This document shows positions 37,028 through 44,567 of a stretch of 64,000 nt of DNA, in pieces. A program made the translations under genes and the position numbers. The stretch comes from JAMXLG01 sp963818925 (GTDB lineage Bacteria; Vulcanimicrobiota; Vulcanimicrobiia; Vulcanimicrobiales; Vulcanimicrobiaceae): the NCBI GenBank assembly GCA_963818925.1, contig CAWFTN010000001.1:2790001-2854000 (forward strand), in the 5' to 3' direction. The first letter of the stretch is position 1, and every line of letters starts with the position of its first letter. Below the pieces are notes generated by a model that saw nothing but the letters and a program-made list of their open reading frames with translations, was not told where the DNA came from and did not search any database.

Positions 37028-37887
37028 GATCCGATCATCACCTCTAGCTTCTCGGTCCACGTCAAGCGCGCGCGTTCGCGCAGCGGCAACTCGGGTTCGC
37101 GGCCGATCTTCTCGAGAATCCGTTCGTAAATTCCCGCCATCGTCTGAACGCAGACGGCGCTTCGCCGCGGAATGTAATTCAACACCTGATAGCCGCTCTC
37201 GAAGAGCGTTCTCGCGCGCTGCGTTTCAAACGCGACGAGCTCATTCCACTGCATACTCGGAACGCCGCTCTCAAAAGTCGCCTCGGTTACACCGAAACGC
37301 TCGAGATCTTCCTGCGGCAAGTACACACGCCCGAGTCCCGCATCTTCCCGTACGTCGCGTAGAATATTCGTCAACTGCAATGCCCGTCCTAAATCGTCGG
37401 CGCGCTGGAGCGCGATCGGGTCGGTAAATCCAAAGATGCGAACACACATGCGTCCGACGACCGACGCGACGAGCGTGCAGTAATCGCGTAACTCCGTCCA
37501 CGTCGCATAGCGCTTCGTCGTCAGGTCGCACTCGACACCGTCGATCAACATCATGAGTTCCGCCTCGGGAATGCCGTAGCGTTCGATCGCGCGCGAGAGC
37601 ACGTGCATGACCTGATCGTCATACGTACCGGCGACCGCACGCCGGATGCGCGCGCGATGGACTTGCAGCCGCGCGGCAACGAGCCCGGGATCTGACGGGC
37701 CGCCGTCGGTTTCGTCGTCGATTTGGCGCGCGAAATCATAGAGCGCATAGATCGCGACTCGCTGATCGTACGGCAAAGAGATGAATCCCCAGTAGAAATT
37801 CTTCGCTTCGCGGCGTGCCATGTCGCGGCAGAAGCGCTCGGAATCGCGCAGTGAATCGCGTTCGCGTTCAGGTAGCCGCAGCATCAC
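37009..37887 (-). CDS. hpnD: Presqualene diphosphate synthase HpnD
   Basis: 292 residues of the trans-isoprenyl diphosphate head-to-head synthase family. The first Asp-rich motif is in ALYDFARQIDDETD, the second in ALQLTNILRDVREDAGLGRVYLP; the central SVVGRMCVRIFGF is also conserved. It condenses two farnesyl diphosphates to presqualene diphosphate. Its 5' end overlaps hpnC by 20 bases and its 3' end overlaps hpnE. Confidence 0.93.
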   Translation of the reverse strand: MMLRLPERERDSLRDSERFCRDMARREAKNFYWGFISLPYDQRVAIYALYDFARQIDDETDGGPSDPGLVAARLQVHRARIRRAVAGTYDDQVMHVLSRAIERYGIPEAELMMLIDGVECDLTTKRYATWTELRDYCTLVASVVGRMCVRIFGFTDPIALQRADDLGRALQLTNILRDVREDAGLGRVYLPQEDLERFGVTEATFESGVPSMQWNELVAFETQRARTLFESGYQVLNYIPRRSAVCVQTMAGIYERILEKIGREPELPLRERARLTWTEKLEVMIGSWLRVG

Positions 37888-38707
37888 CCACCTGCGCTCT
37901 CGGCCGGAACGTCTCCATCATGACGCCGCTCAAAAGCATCAGCTTCTTTTTGGCGGAGACATGCGGTCGCTGTACGTCCGTGCGGTACCCGATCGCTGTA
38001 ATCTCATCGCAAATCGCAACGCCGCCGAGGCGATAGAGCGCAAGCTGCATGCGCAGCACCGGTGGGGCCATGGCTTCTAAACTGCGGCCGGAATCGAGCA
38101 GCCGCCGCGCCCGCATCACCATCACTTCAACCGCACCACGAACGCCGCCCGCGGCGAGATCGGTGCCGACGAGATACGTGCGCCCGAGCTTCGCGTCGCG
38201 ACTCACGTCTTGCGCATGATTGGCGAGTTGCAATCCCATGCACACGTCATCCGACAACCGCTTTGCGAGCGCGCTCGTCAATCCGAAAACTTCTAAAACC
38301 ATCCGTCCGACTGGAGCAGCCGAGAGCGCGCAATACGCATCGAGATCCGGCCACGACGGATACGATGATACGCGCTGGTCTTGAACGTTTGCTTCGATCA
38401 GATCGAGAAACGGCTGTTCGCTCAAACCTCGGCGGGCGATCGTTTCGCGCAATGCATAGAGCACGGGATGCACCGGCAACGCGCCCGCAAATGTGGCGAC
38501 GACTTCATCGCGCCAGCGCGAAAGCCGGGCTTCGCCCTGATTGCCGCTCTCGTCGCCGAGATCGTCGGTGGTCCGGCAAAATCCGTAGACGCGCGCAAGA
38601 TCGGTGCGCGTCTGCGCATCGAGAAACGGTGCGGCGACGATGAAGTTTTCGTAGTGCCCGCGCGAGAGAACCCGGCAGTACGCGTCGGCGGCGCGCTGTT
38701 CGTTCAC
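37868..38707 (-). CDS. hpnC: Hydroxysqualene synthase HpnC
   Basis: 279 residues, related to HpnD: NFIVAAPFLD, VYGFCRTTDDLGDE (first Asp-rich motif), APVGRMVLEVFGL, and LQLANHAQDVSRDAKLGRTYL (second motif). It converts presqualene diphosphate to hydroxysqualene. The GTG start overlaps the fni stop as GTGA. Confidence 0.92.
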   Translation of the reverse strand: MNEQRAADAYCRVLSRGHYENFIVAAPFLDAQTRTDLARVYGFCRTTDDLGDESGNQGEARLSRWRDEVVATFAGALPVHPVLYALRETIARRGLSEQPFLDLIEANVQDQRVSSYPSWPDLDAYCALSAAPVGRMVLEVFGLTSALAKRLSDDVCMGLQLANHAQDVSRDAKLGRTYLVGTDLAAGGVRGAVEVMVMRARRLLDSGRSLEAMAPPVLRMQLALYRLGGVAICDEITAIGYRTDVQRPHVSAKKKLMLLSGVMMETFRPRAQVGDAAAT

Positions 38708-39759
38708 CGTTCCGCCTCAGTCTTGCGAACGAGCGTACCGCGCAGATCCACAAGCGTTCGCGCTCCGGTTGCAAACATGGCGATCCGCAAGACTTCGGTG
38801 ATTTCGCGCGCGCGTTCGACCGCCGCCTCATGTCCGTCGGCAGCCGCGCGTAAGAATGGTCCCGCCATTCCGGCGAGATCTGCACCGAGCGCGATCGCTT
38901 TTGCGACGTCGATTCCGTCGCGCAGCCCGCCGCTCGCAAAGAGCAGCGCGTTCGGCGCAATCGCGCGAGCCGCTTGTAGACATTGCGCCGTGGGAATGCC
39001 CCATCCCGCAAACGCCCCCGCCACACGTGCGCGCCACGGGTCGGCCAACCGATGGCGCTCGACTTCGCTCCACGAAGTTCCACCGGCGCCGGCGACGTCG
39101 ACCGCGCTGACGCCCACGTCGAAGAGCTTGCGCGCCAGATCGTCCGCGATGCCCCATCCGACTTCTTTCACGACGACCGGTACGTCGATGTGCCGGCACA
39201 CGCGTTCGATTTTCGCAAGCAGATCACGAAAATCGGTATCACCTTCGGGTTGCAACGCTTCTTGCAACGGATTGAGGTGCAGCACGAGTGCATCGGCACG
39301 CAACATCGAAACCAAACGCCGGCAATCATCGACGTCGTAGCCTTTGTTCAATTGCACCGCGCCGAGGTTTGCAAGGAGCAGCACATCAGGCGCGAGCGAT
39401 CGTACGTCAAACGTGTCGGCGACTTCCGGATGTTCGAGCAGCGCGCGACCCGAGCCGAGTCCCATCGCTAACCGGCCCTCTTGCGCCGCGCGCGCGAGCA
39501 CCCGGTTGAAGCGGCGCGCTTGGATCGTGCCGCCCGTCATGCATGAGATTAGGATCGGCGCGCGTAGAGTCCGCCCGAAGATCGTCGTCGACATATCGAC
39601 GTCCTCGAGATCCATCTCCGGCAAGGCGTTGTGAACGAACGCATAGGCACCGAAGCCCGATCCGATTCCCTTCGACGAGACATCCTCTTCAAGGTTGATC
39701 CGCAGATGCGCGCCTTTGCGCGAACGCGTGTCGTCAACTGTGGTGCCGGTTTCGCTGAC
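38704..39759 (-). CDS. fni: Type 2 isopentenyl-diphosphate delta-isomerase (FMN-dependent)
   Basis: The TIM-barrel body is clear: ILISCMTGGT, LGSGRALLEHPE, LLANLGAVQLNKGYDVDD, VVVKEVGWGIADDLA, DVAGAGGTSWSEVERHR and ASGGLRDGIDVAKAIALGA. It interconverts IPP and DMAPP using FMN. The first ATG/GTG/TTG is TTG 39624, but that would drop the conserved N-terminus. In the same frame upstream I read SRKGAHLRINLEEDVSSKG and GFGAYAFVHNALPEMDLED, with the family's Arg-Lys and His. No ATG, GTG or TTG precedes these, so I extend to codon GTC 39759, one base after the preceding stop, which gives 351 residues, the usual length. The exact start is unresolved. Confidence 0.85.
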   Translation of the reverse strand, partial: VSETGTTVDDTRSRKGAHLRINLEEDVSSKGIGSGFGAYAFVHNALPEMDLEDVDMSTTIFGRTLRAPILISCMTGGTIQARRFNRVLARAAQEGRLAMGLGSGRALLEHPEVADTFDVRSLAPDVLLLANLGAVQLNKGYDVDDCRRLVSMLRADALVLHLNPLQEALQPEGDTDFRDLLAKIERVCRHIDVPVVVKEVGWGIADDLARKLFDVGVSAVDVAGAGGTSWSEVERHRLADPWRARVAGAFAGWGIPTAQCLQAARAIAPNALLFASGGLRDGIDVAKAIALGADLAGMAGPFLRAAADGHEAAVERAREITEVLRIAMFATGARTLVDLRGTLVRKTEAER

Positions 39760-39760
39760 C

Positions 39761-40816
39761 TTACCGGCTTCTGGTGGAAACGTAATCTGCCACCGCCTCG
39801 AAAGCTTCTAGTGATTCGCCAGAGAGACGCGTTCTGGCCAATGCTGCAACAGCCTTTTGGGCGTAGCGACGAGGGTCCTCGCTCGTCAGCGCTTCGCCTC
39901 CCGTCGCATCCAATAGCTCGCGCAGTCGCGGCTCCGCGTCGCTGTTTGTATTCTCAAACACCTCACGCAAGCGCCGGCGTTGCAAGGGCGACATCACGCG
40001 CTGCGCGGCAATCACGGGGTAACTCATTTTGTGCCGGTTCGCATCACTTGTTGCTGATTTTCCGGTTTGCGCGGGATCGCCCCAAAATCCGAGCCAGTCG
40101 TCGCGCATCTGGAACGCTGTTCCAAGCAGTCGTCCAGCGAGGCGAAAGAGACGGATGTCATCATTGCATGCTCCGCCGATAATTGCGCCCGTTTCGAGAC
40201 TTGCTCCCAACAGCGCGCCTGTTTTTGCACGCACCATGCGCATATACGCGAGCGGCGTCGCATCCACGCGCCCTTCGAAGTGCAGATCTTGACACTGCCC
40301 TTCGATCACTTCCAACGTCGCGCTCGATATTATACGCAGTACGCGCAGCGCGCGCACCGCATCGCCGTCGCTCTGAGCGAGTTGCGCCGCCGCATGCGCA
40401 AACATCGCGTCGCCGGCGTTCACGCCCTGACCCACGCCCCAGACGGACCACACGGTCTCGCGTCCTCTGCGCTCGCGGTCGCCGTCCTGGATGTCGTCGT
40501 GCACGAGCGTGAAGTTGTGGATCCATTCGATCGCCGCCGCAGCGGGGAGCGCATCGTTCGGGTAGCCTCCCAGCGCCTCGCACGCCCACACGCAAAGGGC
40601 AGGGCGAACGAACTTGCCTTGAAACTCCGATGCCGGCTGCCCCGTCGAATCGCTCCAGCCCATGTGATAGCCCGACATCGTCCCGGATAGCGTCCGCAAG
40701 GGAAGTGCCGTGTTCGTGCGGAGATATTCGCCAATGAGCGACCGGTGGCGGTTAAGAATGTCAGGCTCGGCTTCGGGCGCCTGCGGAGAGCGGGACAAAG
40801 CCTTTGATAGCATCAA
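39761..40816 (-). CDS. Trans-isoprenyl (polyprenyl) diphosphate synthase
   Basis: 351 residues. The first Asp-rich motif is LVHDDIQDGDRERRGRETVW (DDxxD) and the second is FQMRDDWLGFWGD (DDxxG). GKFVRPALCVWACEALGG and KTGALLGASLETGA are also typical of E-isoprenyl diphosphate synthases. Position ahead of fni and hpnCDE makes farnesyl diphosphate the likely product feeding squalene synthesis, but chain length cannot be read reliably. TTG 40816 or the adjacent ATG 40813 is the start. First gene of the minus-strand hopanoid operon. Confidence 0.9.
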   Translation of the reverse strand: MMLSKALSRSPQAPEAEPDILNRHRSLIGEYLRTNTALPLRTLSGTMSGYHMGWSDSTGQPASEFQGKFVRPALCVWACEALGGYPNDALPAAAAIEWIHNFTLVHDDIQDGDRERRGRETVWSVWGVGQGVNAGDAMFAHAAAQLAQSDGDAVRALRVLRIISSATLEVIEGQCQDLHFEGRVDATPLAYMRMVRAKTGALLGASLETGAIIGGACNDDIRLFRLAGRLLGTAFQMRDDWLGFWGDPAQTGKSATSDANRHKMSYPVIAAQRVMSPLQRRRLREVFENTNSDAEPRLRELLDATGGEALTSEDPRRYAQKAVAALARTRLSGESLEAFEAVADYVSTRSR

Positions 40817-40872
40817 GAGTATCGTTCCCTCTTTCTTATCGAGGCCGAGTAAATTCGCACGAGGTGAACGCT
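40817..40872. promoter_or_regulatory. Divergent intergenic region of the hopanoid locus
   Basis: Only 56 bases separate the start of the minus-strand hopanoid operon from the plus-strand ferritin-like/hpnK/hpnI operon. It holds GAGGTG (40861-40866) as the ribosome-binding site for ATG 40873, and GAGGG on the minus strand for the prenyl synthase. Any promoters must overlap each other or the coding regions, so the two arms may be co-regulated. No convincing -35/-10 pair was assigned. Confidence 0.4.
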
Positions 40873-41712
40873 ATGCGCATCGGTTCAGAAGAGCACAAGG
40901 AACTGTTTTGTCGCTCCTTCCTTTCGTCCCACATAGAGTATGACCCGCCCGAGCTGCCCTGGCCGGAATTGACCGAGGCGGAGCTCGCACGCTTGCGCGC
41001 GATTCCCGTCTGGACCATGGCGCTACAAACTGAATTGAATGCGGGTGCCATGGTCAAGGGTTTCGCGGAATCCCAGCCGGATTGGCTAATCCGTCAAGCG
41101 ATCCGGCTGCAGGGTTATGAAGAAGACCGGCACGCGCGGATGATCGGCTACCTGTCGCAGCGCTACGATCTCGACGCTCAGCCCACGGAACCGACGGCGC
41201 GGCCCGTACGGCGTGCGTTCATCGACTTCGGCTATGCGGAGTGCGTCGATTCGTTTCTCGGATTCGGCGTCTTCCGGCTCGCGCGCGAGATCGAATACCT
41301 TCCCGACGCGCTGATGTCGCTCTTCGCGCGGGTGATGATCGAGGAAGCTCGCCACATCGTCTTCTTCGTCAACTGGATCGCGTACGAACGCGCGTGCCGC
41401 GGGTACGGCGCACCGGTTCTTCAGGCGCTGCCGACGGCACTCGGTTACGCTCGCGCCCTTCTGCAACATATGGGAAAGGCCAAAGCGGTAGACCAAAAAG
41501 ACATGGGATTCGAGGTAACGGGCGAGGTCTTCACCGGCATTACGCTGCCGTCGTTCCTTCGCGCGTGTCTGGATGCGAACGAGGCGTACATGGCTGCGTT
41601 CGATCCGCGCTTACTGCGGCCACAAGTCATTCCGAGCGTGTCTCGCTTTGCGCTGCTTATGATGGGGAAGGGAAAGACGTCCGGGAAAGCGCGTACGATT
41701 CAGCGTGCGTGA
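40873..41712 (+). CDS. Ferritin-like diiron protein of the hopanoid locus, unknown function
   Basis: 279 residues from ATG 40873, 6 bases after GAGGTG. It is all-helical with two carboxylate/His motifs spaced as in ferritin-like four-helix bundles: LQGYEEDRHARMIGYL (E-E-x-x-H, about residue 80) and MIEEARHIVFFVNW (E-E-x-x-H, about residue 158), plus a possible additional ligand in QTELNAGAMVKGFAESQ. The pattern supports a dinuclear iron or manganese site and thus an oxygen-dependent reaction or metal storage. It lies in a plus-strand operon with hpnK and hpnI, overlapping hpnK by 8 bases, so a role in hopanoid modification is a reasonable inference. I know no described hopanoid enzyme of this type. 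Confidence 0.7.
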   Translation: MRIGSEEHKELFCRSFLSSHIEYDPPELPWPELTEAELARLRAIPVWTMALQTELNAGAMVKGFAESQPDWLIRQAIRLQGYEEDRHARMIGYLSQRYDLDAQPTEPTARPVRRAFIDFGYAECVDSFLGFGVFRLAREIEYLPDALMSLFARVMIEEARHIVFFVNWIAYERACRGYGAPVLQALPTALGYARALLQHMGKAKAVDQKDMGFEVTGEVFTGITLPSFLRACLDANEAYMAAFDPRLLRPQVIPSVSRFALLMMGKGKTSGKARTIQRA

Positions 41713-42568
41713 GGTGATCATCAGTGCTGACGATTTCGGCGTTTCGGAAGAGGTCAACGAAGCCGTCGAGGTTGCGAATCGCAACGGCATTCTCAACACG
41801 ACCAGCTTGATGGTTGCGGCGCCCGCAACGGCGGACGCCGTCCGGCGCGCACGGGCGCTTCCCGATCTCCACGTGGGGCTGCACGTCGTCCTCGTGAACG
41901 GACGGCCGAAACTGCCGCCCGAACGCGTTCCGTTGCTCGTCGGCGGCAATGGCGACTTCGCAACGGACCTTGCGGCCGCGGGCGTCAACTTCTTCTTTCG
42001 GCCCGGCGTACGCCGCCAGCTCGAAGACGAAATTCGCGCGCAGTTCCAGGCCTTTGCAGCTACCGGCCTGGCGCTCGACCACGTCAACGCGCAAAACCAC
42101 ATGCACGTGCATCCGACGGTACTCAGGCTCATTCTCAAGGTCGGAAAAGAGTACGGAGTTCGCGCCGTGCGAATTCCGTTCGAGCCGTTTTTTCCATCGT
42201 GGCGCAGCATGCGCAACGCCATGCCGCAACGGCTCGCGAACGCGGCATTTCTTTGGCCGTGGCTCGCGCTCATGAAGTGGCGTCTACGCAGCGCGGGCAT
42301 CGCGACGAACGACTTCGTCTTTGGAATGAACGACACGGGGCACATGACCGCCGATCGCGTCGTAAAATTCCTCGCGCATCTTCCGCCCGGCGTTTCGGAG
42401 CTGTACTTTCATCCGGCGACGCGCCGTTGGGACGGCGCGAGCGGGATGGACGACTACGATTTCGCCGGCGAATATGCGGCGCTCGTCGCTCCGCCGGTGA
42501 TCGAAGCGCTGCGCGGCTCCGGCGCACGCAGTATCAGCTACACGCGCCTCGCAGCCGGTGCGCTTTAA
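41705..42568 (+). CDS. hpnK: Hopanoid biosynthesis deacetylase HpnK (YdjC family)
   Basis: 287 residues from GTG 41705. YdjC-fold deacetylase: the N-terminal VIISADDFGVSEEVNEAV supplies metal-binding Asp residues, with later GLHVVLVNG and DHVNAQNHMHVHPTVLRL (His ligands) and YFHPATRRWDG at the end. HpnK removes the acetyl group from the N-acetylglucosaminyl-bacteriohopanetetrol made by HpnI. It overlaps the ferritin-like gene before it and hpnI after it. Confidence 0.9.
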   Translation: MREVIISADDFGVSEEVNEAVEVANRNGILNTTSLMVAAPATADAVRRARALPDLHVGLHVVLVNGRPKLPPERVPLLVGGNGDFATDLAAAGVNFFFRPGVRRQLEDEIRAQFQAFAATGLALDHVNAQNHMHVHPTVLRLILKVGKEYGVRAVRIPFEPFFPSWRSMRNAMPQRLANAAFLWPWLALMKWRLRSAGIATNDFVFGMNDTGHMTADRVVKFLAHLPPGVSELYFHPATRRWDGASGMDDYDFAGEYAALVAPPVIEALRGSGARSISYTRLAAGAL

Positions 42569-43748
42569 TCTCGCGGCGCTCGGCGCCGGACTAGGCTTTG
42601 CCATTGCCGCGGCGTCGATCGCGTACGAGATCGTGGCGTGGGAGCGGTTGCGCACGCTGCAACGAGAGGATCGGCGCATTTCACGCGAACGCGCGACGCA
42701 GTCCGTGACGATTCTCAAACCGCTCGCGGGGCTCGAGGCGGAGTTGTTCGAGAATCTGTGTTCGTTCGTCGATCAACGGTATCCCGAATTCCAAGTCGTA
42801 TTCGGCGTCACGGATCCGTCGGACCCGGCGATTGACGTCGCCGAACGCGTCATCGCGCAGTTTCCGGATGCCGATGTTTCGCTTGCGATCGGAGATCGCG
42901 CAGCGGCCGGCAATCCGAAGATCGCGAATCTTTCCGCGATGATCGAGCGCGCGAAATACGACGTGCTCGCGATTGCGGACGCCGACATGCGTGTCGACGA
43001 GACGTATCTTCGCACGATCGCCGCATCATTCGATGATCCGCGTGTCGGTGCGGTTACCTGTCTCTACTGCGCACAACCCGCGCGCAACCTTGCATCGACA
43101 CTCGGCGCGATGTATATCAACGAGCAGTTCGCGCCGTCGGTCCTCGTCGCGAACCTCGTCGAGCCGCTCACGTATTGTTTCGGGTCAACGATGGCGGTGA
43201 GGCGTGCCGTTCTCGATGAAATCGGCGGACTCGCGGCACTCAGCGGGCACATCGGCGACGACTATCTTCTCGGCAAACTCGTCACCGAGCGCGGATATCG
43301 TGTAGAACTCGCGCCGTACGTCGTACGCAATATCGTCTACGAACGCGATATGCGGTCGCTTTTGCAACACGAGCTGCGCTGGGCGCGAACCATTCGCGTC
43401 CAGCGGCCGACCGGATATGCGTCGTTGTTTCTCACGCAACCACTGCTCTGCGCAACCGTCGGCGCGGCGCTTACATGGCCGTCACGCGTGGCGGCGGTGC
43501 TCATTGGTTCGGCAATAGTGTGGCGCGTGATGACGGCGCGGGCGGCACGCCGCGCTTTCGGATCGATCGATGCGCCGGCCTGGGCCATTCCCGTTCGCGA
43601 TGCGCTCACGGCAATCGTGTGGATCGGCGGGTTCTTTACGCGTAACGTCCGATGGCGCGAACGGAGCTACTCGGTCGGCCAGGACGGGCGCGTTGCAACT
43701 TCGCGCCAGCAAATGCACCAAAACTGGCCGTCGCGGCGCAGAACGTAG
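42558..43748 (+). CDS. hpnI: Bacteriohopanetetrol glucosaminyl transferase HpnI (GT2-like)
   Basis: 396 residues from GTG 42558. An N-terminal membrane helix precedes a ceramide-glucosyltransferase-like GT2 domain: SVTILKPLAGLE, VVFGVTDPSDPA, LAIADADMRVD (DxD), SGHIGDDYLLGKLV (general base Asp region) and QHELRWARTIRVQRP (R/QxxRW). C-terminal membrane segments follow. HpnI transfers N-acetylglucosamine to bacteriohopanetetrol. The last 20 or so residues look like an unconserved extension, and the 3' end overlaps the convergent gene by 82 bases. hpnJ is not present nearby. Confidence 0.9.
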   Translation: MRFNLAALGAGLGFAIAAASIAYEIVAWERLRTLQREDRRISRERATQSVTILKPLAGLEAELFENLCSFVDQRYPEFQVVFGVTDPSDPAIDVAERVIAQFPDADVSLAIGDRAAAGNPKIANLSAMIERAKYDVLAIADADMRVDETYLRTIAASFDDPRVGAVTCLYCAQPARNLASTLGAMYINEQFAPSVLVANLVEPLTYCFGSTMAVRRAVLDEIGGLAALSGHIGDDYLLGKLVTERGYRVELAPYVVRNIVYERDMRSLLQHELRWARTIRVQRPTGYASLFLTQPLLCATVGAALTWPSRVAAVLIGSAIVWRVMTARAARRAFGSIDAPAWAIPVRDALTAIVWIGGFFTRNVRWRERSYSVGQDGRVATSRQQMHQNWPSRRRT

Positions 43749-44068
43749 AGATCGCGTCCCGTTTCATCGGAACGCGCGCCGCCGAATTCATAACTTATCC
43801 GCCATTTGAGCGTTGCGACGGCGATGGATCCGAAACTATCGATGACCGGTTCGTCGACGCGCGAATCGAGCAACGTTGCACCGCGCGCGAAATCCACGTA
43901 GCTGCTCACGATCGCGTCGCGCCCCATCGACGCGCGCGTGCCGTCCGCGAGCGCGACGACGGCGTCGTCCGCATAGAGCGGGCCGACGTTCGCGCGGACG
44001 AACTCGGGATCCGCGCTTCGCCAAGCGGTCGTGAGATTCAGAAGAACGGCTTCCGGCGATTCATTCAT
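43667..44068 (-). CDS. SnoaL-like / DUF4440 nuclear transport factor 2-like protein
   Basis: 133 residues with the NTF2-like layout: helix ESPEAVLLNLTTAWRSADPEFVRANVGPLYADDAVVALADG, GRDAIVSSYVDFARG, and strands ATLKWRISYEFGG and DLYVLRRDGQFWCICWREVA. Enzyme function cannot be assigned. It is the last gene of the minus-strand SBP-hydrolase operon, its ATG overlapping the previous stop by 8 bases. Its 3' end overlaps hpnI. Confidence 0.8.
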   Translation of the reverse strand: MNESPEAVLLNLTTAWRSADPEFVRANVGPLYADDAVVALADGTRASMGRDAIVSSYVDFARGATLLDSRVDEPVIDSFGSIAVATLKWRISYEFGGARSDETGRDLYVLRRDGQFWCICWREVATRPSWPTE

Positions 44069-44567
44069 CTCGTGCCATCCACGCTAAGAGCAGGACGAAC
44101 AGCGGGATTGCGACGTCGCCCAGCCACAGCAGCAATCCCGCGTTATTCGGCGCGTAGTTGTGCTGGTGCTGCATCTGGCTGATGTGCTGCGCGGCGGCCG
44201 CAAGCGCGAAGATCGAATACGGCAGCGTCATCGCCAAACGAAACTGATATCCACGCCAGAGCGACAGCAATGCGGTCACGCCGTATCCGATTTCGAACCA
44301 ACCCAGCTCGTATTGAAACGGGCTGTTCTGCCAGCCGATGCTCGCGGCGACCGTATCGCCCGCATACGCGTGAAAGAGTCCGCCGTAGATGTTGCCGAGG
44401 CCGTACACATAGAAGAGCATCTCGCCCCACAGGACGTACGCGCCGTCGATCGGACGCCGCCCGACGCGCGCCCCGCGGATTCTAGCGATCGACGTCGCGA
44501 TGGCGACGATCAACAGAACGACGTAGAAGTTGGAGAGGATGAGATTGATAACGTCGGCGACGATCAA
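44061..44567 (-). CDS. DUF6790-like small membrane protein
   Basis: 168 residues from TTG 44567, which overlaps the preceding stop as TTGA. It has four hydrophobic segments (FYVVLLIVAIATSIA, LFYVYGLGNIYGGLFHAYA, IGYGVTALLSLWRGYQ, LLLWLGDVAIPLFVLLLAWM). Conserved features are WGEMLFYVYGLGNIYGGLFH, QNSPFQYELGWFEIGYGV and the His-rich AAAAQHISQMQHQHNYAPNNAG. The family is uncharacterised. Confidence 0.7.
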   Translation of the reverse strand: MIVADVINLILSNFYVVLLIVAIATSIARIRGARVGRRPIDGAYVLWGEMLFYVYGLGNIYGGLFHAYAGDTVAASIGWQNSPFQYELGWFEIGYGVTALLSLWRGYQFRLAMTLPYSIFALAAAAQHISQMQHQHNYAPNNAGLLLWLGDVAIPLFVLLLAWMARDE

